A stretch of DNA of 64,000 bases from Solirubrum puertoriconensis (lineage in GTDB: Bacteria > Bacteroidota > Bacteroidia > Cytophagales > Hymenobacteraceae): positions 62,001-126,000 of the forward strand of contig NZ_LNAL01000007.1 in assembly GCF_001483135.1 (NCBI RefSeq), in the 5' to 3' direction. The position numbers and the translations under genes were made by a program. Below, one piece after another: positions 44,960-53,698 of the stretch (its first letter is position 1; every line of letters begins with the position of its first letter). A model generated the notes under the pieces. The model saw only the letters and a list, made by a program, of their open reading frames with translations. It did no database searches and had not been told where the DNA came from.

Positions 44960-44993
44960 TTGTCCACATTTTCATGTGGATAGCTGTGGATAA
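44960..44993. promoter_or_regulatory. 18-bp palindrome within a DnaA-box-like cluster
   Basis: TCCACATTTTCATGTGGA (44963-44980) has perfect 7-bp arms. The same stretch contains three DnaA-box-like 9-mers: TTGTCCACA (44960-44968), TGTGGATAG (44975-44983) and TGTGGATAA (44985-44993), the last an exact reverse TTATCCACA. A -7 element follows at 44995. Either an operator of the methyltransferase gene or a DnaA-titration site. A related palindrome is at 52953. Confidence 0.5.
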
Positions 44994-44994
44994 A

Positions 44995-45002
44995 TATATT
45001 TG
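44995..45002 (+). promoter_or_regulatory. Bacteroidota -7 element (TATATTTG)
   Basis: Exact TAnnTTTG, 65 bp before the methyltransferase ATG, 14 bp after the palindrome. Confidence 0.55.
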
Positions 45003-45067
45003 CCTACATATACAGTTTAGCGGCCCCGCAACATTGCTGCTTTACCATCCGCCGCCCCTGTTTTGCT

Positions 45068-45874
45068 ATGGATACAACCAATACCTACCTCGAGCTGAAC
45101 CGTGCCCTCTGGAATGCCCGCACCGAGCACCACTTGTCCTCGGAGTTTTATGATGTGGAGGGGTTTCGGGCCGGTAAATCGTCGCTGAACAGCATTGAGC
45201 TTGAGCTGCTGGGCAATGTGGCCGGCAAGCGGGTGCTGCACCTGCAGTGCCACTTCGGGCAGGATGCGTTGTCGCTGGCCCGGCTAGGGGCGCAGGTTAC
45301 CGGCGTCGATTTGTCGGACGAGGCCATTGCCGCGGCTCGCCGGCTTAACACCGAACTGGGCCTCACGGCGGAGTTTGTGCGCTCCGATGTGTACGAGTTG
45401 CCCCAGCACTTGCCCGCCGAGCAGCAGTTTGATGTGGTGTTTACCAGTTACGGCGTAATCGGCTGGCTGCCCGACCTAGGCCGCTGGGCAGAGGTGGTAG
45501 CGCGCTACCTCAAACCGGGTGGGCAGTTTTTGCTCGTGGAGTTTCACCCAGTGGTCTGGATGTTCGATAACGACTTCACGCACGTGCAGTACAGCTACTT
45601 CAACGCAGGCGCCATCGAGGAAACCGAAACCGGTACCTACGCCGACCGCGAGGCGCCCTTGGTACACCAATCCGTTACCTGGAACCATGGCCTGAGCGAG
45701 GTGATTGGCAGCCTGTTAGGGCAGGGGCTGCAACTCACGCATTTCTCTGAGTACGACTACTCGCCCTACGCCTGCTTTGCCCACACGGTACCGGCCGGCG
45801 AGGGGCGCTACCACATCGGGCCCCTAGGTGATAAAGCCCCGTTGGTGTACGCCGTGGCGGCAACCAAGCCGTAG
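45068..45874 (+). CDS. Class I SAM-dependent methyltransferase
   Basis: 268 residues. Motif I VLHLQCHFGQDALSLARLG (here H-x-Q-C-x-x-G-x-D in place of the usual G-x-G-x-G), motif II VTGVDLSDEAIAAAR, motif IV FDVVFTSYGVIGWLPD, then YLKPGGQFLLVEFHPV. The LHLQCHFGQDTL-type motif I is shared by a group of widely distributed methyltransferases of unknown substrate. Followed 15 bp later by the CtlX-like gene, so probably one transcript. The palindrome/-7 arrangement upstream suggests repression. Cytoplasmic. Confidence 0.85.
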   Translation: MDTTNTYLELNRALWNARTEHHLSSEFYDVEGFRAGKSSLNSIELELLGNVAGKRVLHLQCHFGQDALSLARLGAQVTGVDLSDEAIAAARRLNTELGLTAEFVRSDVYELPQHLPAEQQFDVVFTSYGVIGWLPDLGRWAEVVARYLKPGGQFLLVEFHPVVWMFDNDFTHVQYSYFNAGAIEETETGTYADREAPLVHQSVTWNHGLSEVIGSLLGQGLQLTHFSEYDYSPYACFAHTVPAGEGRYHIGPLGDKAPLVYAVAATKP

Positions 45875-45889
45875 GCTACCTTTGGGCCT

Positions 45890-46810
45890 ATGCAGGCAGC
45901 CCGTACCGTATTTGTTGTTCGTCCGGCCCGGTTTGGCTTCAATGCCGAAACCGCCCTTTCCAATTCGTTTCAGCAAGCCCAGGGCCACCTAGGCGCCGAA
46001 CTGGTACAGCAGCAAGCCCAGGCCGAGTTTGAGGCCGCCGTGGCCACGCTGCGCGCCCACGGGGTAGAGGTGTTGGTGTTCGAGGATACCGCCGAGCCAC
46101 CCAAGCCCGATGCTGTGTTCCCGAACAACTGGCTTACGCTGCACCCCGATGGCCGCGCCGTGTTGTACCCCATGTGCACGCCCAACCGCCGCACCGAGCG
46201 CCGCCCCGATATTCTGCAGGCCCTAAGTAGCCAGTTCGAGGTGCGCGAGGTAGTCGACTTATCGGCGCACGAAAACCTGGGGCAGTACCTCGAGGGCACG
46301 GGCAGCATCGTGTTCGACCACCCCAACCGCGTGGCCTATGCTTGTCTTTCGCCGCGCACCGATGCCGCGTTGTTGCACCAAGTGGCCGATATGCTGGGCT
46401 ACCGCTCCGTGGCTTTTCATGCTCACAATATGCAAGGGCAAGCCATTTACCACACCAACGTGATGATGTGCGTGGGCCCGCAGTTTGCTGTGGTGTGCCT
46501 TGAAAGCATTACCGACCCCGCCGAACGCGAGCAAGTAGCGGAGGCGCTGCGCAACACCGGGCACGAGCTTGTTGAAATCAGCCAAGTGCAGGTGGCGCAA
46601 TTTGCTGGCAACATGTTGGCGTTGGAGTCGGATACAGGAAAGGCACTATTGGTAATGTCGGGGCAGGCGCATGCGGCGCTTACCGATGCACAGCGGGCGC
46701 AGTTGCAGCGCTACTGCCAGCTAGTGCCGCTGGCCATACCCACCATCGAAACTATTGGTGGCGGCAGCGCCCGCTGCATGTTGGCCGAGGTATACCTGCC
46801 CCGGCGTTAG
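45890..46810 (+). CDS. ctlX: CtlX-type citrulline/amidinotransferase-family hydrolase
   Basis: 306 residues, beta/alpha propeller of the amidinotransferase/arginine deiminase superfamily. Seen: DAVFPNNWLTLHPDGR, then HENLGQYLEGTGSIVFDHPNR (Glu-Gly-Thr-Gly), the catalytic His in YHTNVMMCVG and the catalytic Cys in GGGSARCMLAEV near the C-terminus. The pattern FPNNWxxxH is that of CtlX, described in Francisella as releasing citrulline's ureido group; the symbol is by family only. Cytoplasmic. Same transcript as the methyltransferase is likely. Confidence 0.8.
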   Translation: MQAARTVFVVRPARFGFNAETALSNSFQQAQGHLGAELVQQQAQAEFEAAVATLRAHGVEVLVFEDTAEPPKPDAVFPNNWLTLHPDGRAVLYPMCTPNRRTERRPDILQALSSQFEVREVVDLSAHENLGQYLEGTGSIVFDHPNRVAYACLSPRTDAALLHQVADMLGYRSVAFHAHNMQGQAIYHTNVMMCVGPQFAVVCLESITDPAEREQVAEALRNTGHELVEISQVQVAQFAGNMLALESDTGKALLVMSGQAHAALTDAQRAQLQRYCQLVPLAIPTIETIGGGSARCMLAEVYLPRR

Positions 46811-46977
46811 CCGCCCGCGCACCTAGGGTCGGTTGCAGTTTGTATTAGCATTTACCTAGGATCAAATTTGCTTTAAGCAGCAAGGATTGGCATATTGAGT
46901 ACCAGCTCAAGGGCTGGCAGCAAGGCACTGCAAATGGCTGCAATGCCTGCGGCGGCCCACCTCAGCAGGTTACCATG

Positions 46978-47400
46978 ATGTATCACATTGTGTACCAAAG
47001 CACCGCCGTGGAACCGTTTAATTCGGAGCCCATGCAGGCAATGCTTGAACACTCGCGCCGCAAAAACCGCCGCATCGGCATTACCGGATTGCTGCTCTAC
47101 AGCAACGGAAACATTCTGCAGATTCTGGAAGGGGAGGAGCCTATAGTGCACGAGCTGTACAAGTTGATTCAGCACGACGTGCGCCACACCAACGTCATTA
47201 CCCTGGCCGACGGCCCCATCAGCCAACGCATGTTTTCGGATTGGAGCATGGGTTTTCAGGACATAGCCGACCAGGATTTTAAGCACATTTTGTCGTGCGT
47301 AGAGGCGCGGCAGCTGCCTCCCACCAGTCGTGTTGAGGTTGATGAGCCTTTACTTAACCTGATAAAGTCGTTTGTGGAAGACGAACAGCCTCGGCTGTAA
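46978..47400 (+). CDS. BLUF-domain blue-light photoreceptor
   Basis: 140 residues. Flavin-binding residues of BLUF are all in place: Tyr6 (HIVYQST), Asn30, Gln48 (ILQILEG) and Trp89/Met91 (SDWSMGF), with GITGLLLYSNG between. No effector domain is fused (no EAL, GGDEF or cyclase), so the signal must go to a partner protein through the C-terminal helices. The tandem ATG-ATG at 46975 and 46978 makes the start ambiguous by one codon. Cytoplasmic. Separated from CtlX by 167 bp. Confidence 0.93.
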   Translation: MYHIVYQSTAVEPFNSEPMQAMLEHSRRKNRRIGITGLLLYSNGNILQILEGEEPIVHELYKLIQHDVRHTNVITLADGPISQRMFSDWSMGFQDIADQDFKHILSCVEARQLPPTSRVEVDEPLLNLIKSFVEDEQPRL

Positions 47401-47428
47401 ATGCCCTAGGTGCTACCAGTGAGCAGAA

Positions 47429-47470
47429 ACAAACAGGGCCACCCACATGCTTGTGGGCGGCCCTGTTTGT
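47429..47470. terminator. Bidirectional terminator, BLUF / mqo
   Basis: 12-bp arms ACAAACAGGGCC and complement, with an inner CCCACA/TGTGGG helix; followed by T-runs on both strands. Confidence 0.8.
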
Positions 47471-47486
47471 TTTTGGAACGGTTGGG

Positions 47487-49010
47487 TTACTTTGCCTCGG
47501 TGGGCTCGGCAGCCATTAGGTTTAGTACGCGGCCGGTAAACTCGCGGATTTCCTCCACCAGCTGCGGGTTGTCGTGCAGCGACACGCCGTACGAAGGAAT
47601 CATCTCCTTGAACTTGGCCTGCCACTCGGGCGTGCGGGCTTGCTGCGGAAAGCAGCGCTCAATCAGGCCTACCATAATGCTCACGGCCGTGGAGGCACCC
47701 GGCGAGGCGCCCAGCAGCGCCGCAATGGAACCATCGGAAGCGGCTACCACCTCGGTGCCAAACTCGAGCACGCCGCCCGCTTTTTTGTCCTTCTTGATTA
47801 CCTGCACGCGCTGGCCGGCAATTTCCAGTTCCCAGTCCTCAAAGCGGGCTTCGGGCAAGTACTGCTTCAGCGAGGCAAAGCGGTCTTGCGGCGATTGGCG
47901 CACCTGGTCGATGAGGTAGCGCGTGAGCGGAATGTTCTTGAGGCCGGCAATGATCATGGGGCGCATGTTGCTGAGCTTGATGCTCAGCGGCAAATCCAGG
48001 AACGAGCCTTTCTTCAGGAACTTGGTAGTAAAGCCAGCGTAGGGGCCAAACAGCAGCTCGCGCTTGCCGTTGATCATGCGCGTATCCAAGTGCGGTACCG
48101 ACATGGGCGGCGAGCCTACCTCGGCCTTGCCGTACACCTTGGCCTGGTGGCGCTCAATTACTTCGGGGTTTACGCACTTCAGCCACTGGCCGCTTACCGG
48201 GAAGCCGCCAAAACCGGCTGCCTCCGGAATGCCCGAGCTGATGAGCAGCGGCAACGAGCCACCGCCCGCGCCAATGAACACAAAGCGGGCCCGCAGCTTT
48301 AGGGTGTCGCCGGTGGCAAGGTCTTTGGCCTTGATGCGCCACGAGCCGTCCTCTTTGCGGCGGATTTTGCTTACCTCTTTGTTGAAGTGAAACGCTACGT
48401 TGGGCTTCTCCTGCAGCAAATGGAACATGCCGCGCGTAAGCGAACCGAAGTTTACGTCGGTACCCATATCCATGCAGGTAGCGGCTACCTTTTGGTTAGG
48501 GTCGCGGCCTTCCATCACCAGCGGCATCCACTTCTGCAGCTGCTCGCGGTCTTCGGAGTAGCTCATGCCCTTGAACAAGGGCGACTGCGTGAGGGCAGCA
48601 TGGCGCTTGCGCAGGAAGTTCACGTTCTCGTCGCCCCACACAAAGCTGAGGTGCGGAATGTGGTTGATGAAGCGGCTGAGCTCTTTTACCTGGTATTTCT
48701 CGGCCAGGAAAGCCCAAAACTGCTTCGATTGCTCGAACTGATCGGCAATCTTGATGGCCTTGCCCGTGTCGATGGAGCCATCGGCCTTTTCGGGGGTGTA
48801 GTTCAGCTCGCAAAAGGCCGAGTGGCCGGTGCCAGCGTTGTTCCAGGCGTCGGAGCTTTCGGCAGCAGCAACGTCGAGGCGTTCTACCACGGCAATGCGC
48901 AGCTCGGGCTGCAGCTCCTTGAGCATCATGCCCAGGGTGGCACTCATGATGCCGGCCCCAATGAGCACTACGTCGAGGGATTGTTCGGAGGAGTTATCTA
49001 TAGAAGTCAT
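47487..49010 (-). CDS. mqo: Malate:quinone oxidoreductase
   Basis: 507 residues from the Met at 49010 (MTSIDNSSEQ). FAD-dependent, membrane-associated enzyme oxidising malate to oxaloacetate and reducing quinone, an alternative to malate dehydrogenase. Seen: DVVLIGAGIMSATLGMML (dinucleotide fold), ESSDAWNNAGTGHSAFCELN (diagnostic for Mqo), GRDPNQKVAATCMDMGTDVN, FVFIGAGGGSLPLL and LFGPYAGFTTKFLKKGS. Length fits the family. Peripheral, inner face of the inner membrane. Monocistronic with a terminator. No CCTAGG occurs within it. Confidence 0.96.
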   Translation of the reverse strand: MTSIDNSSEQSLDVVLIGAGIMSATLGMMLKELQPELRIAVVERLDVAAAESSDAWNNAGTGHSAFCELNYTPEKADGSIDTGKAIKIADQFEQSKQFWAFLAEKYQVKELSRFINHIPHLSFVWGDENVNFLRKRHAALTQSPLFKGMSYSEDREQLQKWMPLVMEGRDPNQKVAATCMDMGTDVNFGSLTRGMFHLLQEKPNVAFHFNKEVSKIRRKEDGSWRIKAKDLATGDTLKLRARFVFIGAGGGSLPLLISSGIPEAAGFGGFPVSGQWLKCVNPEVIERHQAKVYGKAEVGSPPMSVPHLDTRMINGKRELLFGPYAGFTTKFLKKGSFLDLPLSIKLSNMRPMIIAGLKNIPLTRYLIDQVRQSPQDRFASLKQYLPEARFEDWELEIAGQRVQVIKKDKKAGGVLEFGTEVVAASDGSIAALLGASPGASTAVSIMVGLIERCFPQQARTPEWQAKFKEMIPSYGVSLHDNPQLVEEIREFTGRVLNLMAAEPTEAK

Positions 49011-49253
49011 GAGGCGTTCGGGAAAGCCTTGCAGAATACGTGCAACACGCAAAAAGGTATTTGGTTGAGGACCGCAAACTGGTACGAGGCTACACGCAAA
49101 AAGGCCGGCTACACTGGCCGGCCACAGTAGCTATGTGCGGGTTTGGCCAATGCCGCAACCGGGTACTTGGCCTGCCACGCAGGCCGTGGCTGGCGCCAAT
49201 AGGCCCCCAACAGCACCTTTTCGGGCCGCAAATGTAGAGCATCAAACAAAGAA

Positions 49254-49278
49254 AAAGCCCGGAGAAATTCCGGGCTTT
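49254..49278 (-). terminator. Terminator of the outer-membrane-protein gene
   Basis: 10-bp stem AAAGCCCGGA with complement, then TTTTTCTTTG on the minus strand, 31 bp beyond the stop. Confidence 0.8.
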
Positions 49279-49308
49279 GCTTTTCGGCTGAGTATCAGGC
49301 CGCCTAGG

Positions 49309-49896
49309 TTAGTACCCCACGGGCGAATACAGCATGGGATTGAGCCCCGGCGCCGAGGTACCGCCCTGCACCACGCGCACCCCACCCGAAACCGAAATGT
49401 TCTCGGTGATTTTGTAGTCGGCGCGCAGGTTTACGCCCTGCCCTAGGTTGCTGAAGCCCGAGTAGGGGTTAACAGCCGAACCCATGTTGGGCAAGCCGGG
49501 CGTCATGTCTTTCCAGGCACTGCCGGTAAGGGCTAAGCGCGGGCTGAGGGCATAGGTGCCGCCACCGTAGAGCAAGTAGTGGTTGGTGCCAGTGCGCAGA
49601 TTAGCCCGCGGAGCGCCGCCCTCGGTAGTGGCGGGGTAGTACGCCGCGCCCGGCATAAAGCGCATAAACGTGCCGCCCGCAAACAGCGTGAGGCGGTTGC
49701 TCACCTGAAAATTGGCTTGCGGGCTGAGGTAGGTGGCTGAGCCGTAGCGGCCCGCAAACGAAGCCCCGGCCTGCAGGTTGTACGACACGAGTGGCTTGCG
49801 CAAACCCAGCGCGGGAGCCTCTTGGGCATCCTGCGCCAGCACCGAGCCGGCCGTTAGCAACAAGGTACCTAGGGCAACTGAAAAGCGAAAGTTCAT
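49309..49896 (-). CDS. Outer-membrane beta-barrel-like protein
   Basis: 195 residues from the Met at 49896. Signal peptide (ending SVLAQD). The mature chain alternates strands with aromatic residues (GASFAGRYGSATYLSPQANFQ, LTLFAGGTFMRFM, HYLLYGGGTYALSPRLALTGSAW, LRADYKITENISVSGGVRVV), ten or so in all, as in small outer-membrane barrels, but without the terminal Phe. Function unknown. The stop follows a CCTAGG directly. Outer membrane inferred. Confidence 0.72.
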   Translation of the reverse strand: MNFRFSVALGTLLLTAGSVLAQDAQEAPALGLRKPLVSYNLQAGASFAGRYGSATYLSPQANFQVSNRLTLFAGGTFMRFMPGAAYYPATTEGGAPRANLRTGTNHYLLYGGGTYALSPRLALTGSAWKDMTPGLPNMGSAVNPYSGFSNLGQGVNLRADYKITENISVSGGVRVVQGGTSAPGLNPMLYSPVGY

Positions 49897-50068
49897 AAGG
49901 CAGCGGAGTAGAGGAGCCGAGCCAGTTGGCATCCACAAGATACGCAATGCGAAACGAACAAGATTGGTGCCTCAAGCACCCGGGCCGCCGCGCACCTAGG
50001 GCCCGGCAAACAAAACCGACCGGCCGCGGGTACAACGCTCTCAGCTGTCAACCTTACCCCGCAAGCGC

Positions 50069-50809
50069 ATGAACCTATCCGAAAATACCGTGCTCATTAC
50101 CGGCGGCGCCTCCGGCATTGGGCTCGCCCTGGCCAAACGTTTCCAGCAGGCGGGCAGCCAGGTAATTGTGTGCGGCCGCCGCGCCGATAAGCTCCGTGAA
50201 GCGCAGCGTGAAGTACCCGGCCTGCTCACCCGCGTGTGCGACGTGGCCCAACCCGCCGAGCGCGAGGAACTGCTGCGCTGGGTGCAGCAGGAGCACCCGC
50301 AGCTGAATGTGCTGGTAAACAACGCTGGTATTCAGCGCCGCCTGCAAGTGGCCGATGAGGAGCCCTGGGAAGTGCGGCAGCAGGAAATTGCCATCAACCT
50401 CGATGCGCCCATACACCTGTGCTCGTTGTTTGTACGGCACCTGCAGCAGCAACCTAGGGCGGCCATCATCAACGTAACCTCGGGTTTGGCTTTCACGCCC
50501 ATGGCTATTGCGCCGGTATACTGCGCTACCAAAGCCGCGCTGCATTCCTTCACTCAATCGTTGCGCTACCAGCTGCAGGATACCGCCGTGGAGGTACTCG
50601 AGATTGTGCCCCCGGCCGTGAACACCGACCTAGGCGGCGCCGGCCTGCACACCTTTGGCGCCGACGTAAACGAGTTTGCCGACTCCGTGATGGCGCGCCT
50701 GGCCAACGGCGAGCAAGAGGTAGGCTTCGGCACTTCGGAAGTGCGCCGCTTGGCTTCGCGCTCCGAGTTGGACGCTGCTATGGAAGCCATGAACGCCCGC
50801 TTCAGCTAA
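50069..50809 (+). CDS. Short-chain dehydrogenase (DltE-like SDR)
   Basis: 246 residues. TGGASGIGLALAKRF (cofactor loop), GRRADKL (NADPH-type Arg pair), LVNNAGIQRRLQ, Ser in INVTSGLAFTPM and Y-x3-K in YCATKAALHSF, so the triad is complete. The segment VLEIVPPAVNTDLGG after the triad is typical of the DltE/YqjQ-like branch. Substrate unknown. Cytoplasmic; standing alone. Confidence 0.87.
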   Translation: MNLSENTVLITGGASGIGLALAKRFQQAGSQVIVCGRRADKLREAQREVPGLLTRVCDVAQPAEREELLRWVQQEHPQLNVLVNNAGIQRRLQVADEEPWEVRQQEIAINLDAPIHLCSLFVRHLQQQPRAAIINVTSGLAFTPMAIAPVYCATKAALHSFTQSLRYQLQDTAVEVLEIVPPAVNTDLGGAGLHTFGADVNEFADSVMARLANGEQEVGFGTSEVRRLASRSELDAAMEAMNARFS

Positions 50810-51199
50810 GAAGCTTCGCGCACATCTTCGCAGTATTGGGCATTTCACGCCCGAGCTCGACCAACATGTTGTTATTGCATATGGCAGCCGTGTTGGCACC
50901 GGCGGACGTCCTTACAAAAGTGTTTGAGGCACTTGAGGAGTCGCCGTATTTCTGCCCCGCTGAATTCGGCGCTTGCGCATCGGAACTGCTAATACCGGGC
51001 AGTACTGCGCCTTGGCATATGTGTTCAGCACGACAGGCGTGTGGAGTTACGCCTTGAATTGGATGTTGTCTTCGGGCAAGCTATACTCGCGCCCTGCGGC
51101 TGTCGGGGGCGAACAGGCTGAAACCGTGGTAGCGGCACCGGCCTTGCTTCCCCGCCGCCACTCATGAATGACGGCTGTAGCAGCGGGGAAAAATAGGGA
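50810..51199. other. Gene-free stretch
   Basis: No convincing ORF. One frame (about 50818-50915) reads LRAHLRSIGHFTPELDQ, faintly like the start of a Crp-type regulator, but it meets stops soon after. A decayed gene is possible; I cannot show it. Confidence 0.3.
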
Positions 51200-51613
51200 T
51201 TAGCGCAGCATGAAGCGCGAGAGCCGGCGCTTAAGGAAGTTGTTGACGCCTGCATGGTCTTTGCGCGACACCAGCCCAACAATTTGAGCTGATTGTCCAT
51301 TTTGCAACAAGTCGATGGTCAAAAAAGAATCACCAGAGGTTTCTTTTTCTAGGTTAATGCGCTGGATATCCGCAAAAGGAACTCCGTATTTGCGCATCTT
51401 CATTTTGTACGGCGTGGACAGCTCCAATCCCTCCGGACGCATTTTTAGATTTAGAAACAGTATTGTGGAATCCCACATAGTGGTTCGATATTCCTCAAAT
51501 TCAGGAATACCATCTTGGTAACGAACCTTGCCAACGAGTTGAATGGGAAACCAGAAGCTCGGTTTACCCAATTGGCTGTTTAAATCGGGCTCGTGTACAA
51601 GTTGAGCTGACAT
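51200..51613 (-). CDS. Hypothetical protein
   Basis: 137 residues from the Met at 51613. Soluble, mixed alpha/beta: SFWFPIQLVGKVRYQDGIPEF then MWDSTILFLNLKMRPEGLELS, and a basic C-terminus (NNFLKRRLSRFMLR). The pattern of strands with GVPFADIQRINLEKE resembles PH/GRAM-like domains, by general look only. Lower GC than neighbours, which may mean recent arrival. No family recognised. Confidence 0.6.
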   Translation of the reverse strand: MSAQLVHEPDLNSQLGKPSFWFPIQLVGKVRYQDGIPEFEEYRTTMWDSTILFLNLKMRPEGLELSTPYKMKMRKYGVPFADIQRINLEKETSGDSFLTIDLLQNGQSAQIVGLVSRKDHAGVNNFLKRRLSRFMLR

Positions 51614-51733
51614 AAAAAGAAATGCGTGGATGAAAAATAAATGGGAACCAAGATATGGGTTGGATTGCACTTCTCCTTCTAATGGAGGCAGAACCGAATC
51701 CGCGGCCGGTCAAGCAAAGGCTGCCGAGCCGGT

Positions 51734-52825
51734 TTAGTCTACTATTGTGGCTGGCTGACCTAGCGTGTCGGTTACGGCGCGCGTTTTGGGCAGGCACTGT
51801 GGGTAGTGCTGCTGCACAAAGCCGAGCAGCTTTTCTCGCACTTCGCAGCGCAGCTCCCAAATGTCGCCCGAGCTAGCGGCGCTTACCAGGGCGCGCAGCT
51901 CCAGGGTGCGGTCTTTGGAGTCGGTTACGTGCAGCACGCACACGCGCTTATCCCAGTACTGGCTTTGCTCTACAATCCGTTGCAGGGCCGTTCGCACCTC
52001 GTCTACCGGAATGGTGTAATCGGTTTGCAGGTGCACGGTGCCGAGCAGCTGCGAGGTGGTGCGCGTCCAGTTCTGGAAGGGTTTCTCGATAAAGTAGTTG
52101 AGTGGCAGCACCAAGCGGCGTTCGTCCCAGATGCGCAGCACCACGTAGGTAAAGGTAATTTCCTCTACGCGGCCCCACTCGCCCTCCACCACTAGCACGT
52201 CGTCGAGCCTGATAGGCTGCGTAAAGGCTATCTGAAAGCCAGCTAGCAAGTTGCTGATGGAGCGCTGCGCCGCAAAGCCCACGATAACGCTGGCAATACC
52301 CGCCGAGGTGAGCAAGCCCGTGCCAATTTTGCGCACGGTGGCAAAGCTCATCAGCACCAAAGCCACGGCCAGAAACACAATCAGCGACACCACAAACTTG
52401 CGCACGAACTGCAGCTGCGTGAACAGCTTGCGCACCCGTAGGTTGTCGCCGCTGTCGAGGCGGTAGTGGTGCTGCACCATATCCTGCACCACGCTCACCA
52501 GCCGTACCAAACACCAGGCAAACGAAGCAATCAGGCAGGTTTCGACGATGCGGCGCAGCACCTCGAACGGCTTGGGAGCCAACGGGGCCAGCGGCAACAC
52601 AAACGACAGCACCAAAATGGGCAAAAAGTAGCCGCTCGGGCGCGTGAGGCGCCGCACCACTGATTGCAGCAGCTTTGGGTCGTCGGGGCGGTGACTGTAG
52701 GTGCGTAGCACCGCGAAAATGGCGAACTTCAGCAGCAGCCCGGCCGCCAAGCCGCCCAAAATTACGGCGGCCGTGCGCAGGGCAAGGTCAAGCTGATAGG
52801 GGAGGTCTAGGCCTAGATCGGACAT
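51734..52825 (-). CDS. MscS-family mechanosensitive channel
   Basis: 363 residues from the Met at 52825. Three or four N-terminal helices (TAAVILGGLAAGLLLKFAIFAV and SGYFLPILVLSFVLPLAPLA among them), the pore helix TM3 and beta-domain start GLLTSAGIASVIVGFAAQRSISNLLAGF with its Gly/Ala packing, then QPIRLDDVLVVEGEWGRVEEITFTYVVLR-type beta domain. Opens under membrane tension to protect against osmotic downshock. Inner membrane. Single gene. Confidence 0.92.
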   Translation of the reverse strand: MSDLGLDLPYQLDLALRTAAVILGGLAAGLLLKFAIFAVLRTYSHRPDDPKLLQSVVRRLTRPSGYFLPILVLSFVLPLAPLAPKPFEVLRRIVETCLIASFAWCLVRLVSVVQDMVQHHYRLDSGDNLRVRKLFTQLQFVRKFVVSLIVFLAVALVLMSFATVRKIGTGLLTSAGIASVIVGFAAQRSISNLLAGFQIAFTQPIRLDDVLVVEGEWGRVEEITFTYVVLRIWDERRLVLPLNYFIEKPFQNWTRTTSQLLGTVHLQTDYTIPVDEVRTALQRIVEQSQYWDKRVCVLHVTDSKDRTLELRALVSAASSGDIWELRCEVREKLLGFVQQHYPQCLPKTRAVTDTLGQPATIVD

Positions 52826-52952
52826 AAGCAGAACAGCATAGGTAGGCCACTGCCGGCCAGCGGCAGGCTCCATTCTGTACCCCGTGGCAGCAGCAAAGGT
52901 TGTGGCTGCCGCACCTCGGCTACATGGCTATGCGAGGCGCAAGCAGAGCAGT

Positions 52953-52999
52953 TTCACATGATTATGTGGATGACAGGCCTGCTGCGTGTGGTATTTTTG
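52953..52999 (+). promoter_or_regulatory. Palindrome plus -7 element upstream of the cupin gene
   Basis: TTCACATGATTATGTGGA (52953-52970) resembles the palindrome at 44963 (arms T[CT]CACAT / ATGTGGA, 4-bp spacer). An exact -7 element TATTTTTG follows at 52992-52999, 127 bp before the cupin ATG. The rest of the 300-bp gap shows nothing else. Confidence 0.5.
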
Positions 53000-53126
53000 C
53001 ATGCTGAAGTTGGACGAAGCTCTAGCTGTTTACATACAAGCTGCCTAGTTGCCGGGGTTTACAAACCCGTCACCTAGGTCCTCCGAACTCGCAACCTCCT
53101 ATCCGCCTATTTACCTGTGCAACGCC

Positions 53127-53690
53127 ATGGCTTATCAAGGTCAATTCATCGAGAATCCCATTACCGGTCAGAGCATCTATTTCCTGACAACTACCCGCCA
53201 AAGCCAAGGTGCCGAACTGGTAATCGAGTCGAGCTACCGCGGGCATAGCACCGAGCCGTTGCCGCACTACCACCCAGCTCAGGAAGAATACTTCGAAGTG
53301 CTGCAAGGCGAAGTAACCGTGCGCCTCGATGGCGAGCTACACACCCTGCGCCGCGGCGAAGAGCTGCGCATTGCGCCCAAGCAGGTACACAGCATGTGGA
53401 ACAACTCCGAAGCCCGCGCCACCGTGCGCTGGACCACCCGCCCCGCCTTGCGAACCGAGGAGTTTCTGGAAACCGTGTTTACCATGGCGCAAGCCGGCTT
53501 GGTTACTCCCAGTGGCGTGCCCGGCGTACTGCAGTCGTCCTTGCTGGCAGGCGAGTTCGATGGCGAATTTCGGTTGGCCAAGCCGCCGCGCTGGGTGCAG
53601 AAGCTGGTGTTTGGCTTGCTGCGGCCCTTGGCGCGCGTGTTGGGGCTGCGGGCCGTATACAGCCCCGTGCGCAAAGCCAAAGTGGCCTAG
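53127..53690 (+). CDS. Cupin-domain protein
   Basis: 187 residues from the Met at 53127 (MAYQGQFIENP). Cupin motif 1 is PLPHYHPAQEEYFEVLQGEVTV-like (H-x-H-x4-E), motif 2 APKQVHSMWNNS, so three of the usual metal ligands can be picked out. The C-terminal 60 residues (LVFGLLRPLARVLGL) are amphipathic and may touch the membrane. Metal-dependent dioxygenase, isomerase or sensor; not decidable. The TAG stop is in CCTAGG; 8 bp separate it from the convergent pncA stop. Confidence 0.8.
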   Translation: MAYQGQFIENPITGQSIYFLTTTRQSQGAELVIESSYRGHSTEPLPHYHPAQEEYFEVLQGEVTVRLDGELHTLRRGEELRIAPKQVHSMWNNSEARATVRWTTRPALRTEEFLETVFTMAQAGLVTPSGVPGVLQSSLLAGEFDGEFRLAKPPRWVQKLVFGLLRPLARVLGLRAVYSPVRKAKVA

Positions 53691-53698
53691 GTAGCTGC

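Noticed and set aside
49099-49125. GGCCGGC / GCCGGCC hairpin between mqo and the outer-membrane gene
   Set aside because: It lies in the mqo promoter region, not after a gene end; short arms in GC-rich DNA; no T-tract.
50818-50915. Short stretch LRAHLRSIGHFTPELDQ resembling a Crp-type N-terminus
   Set aside because: Too short, stops follow and no C-terminal domain is found. At best a fragment.
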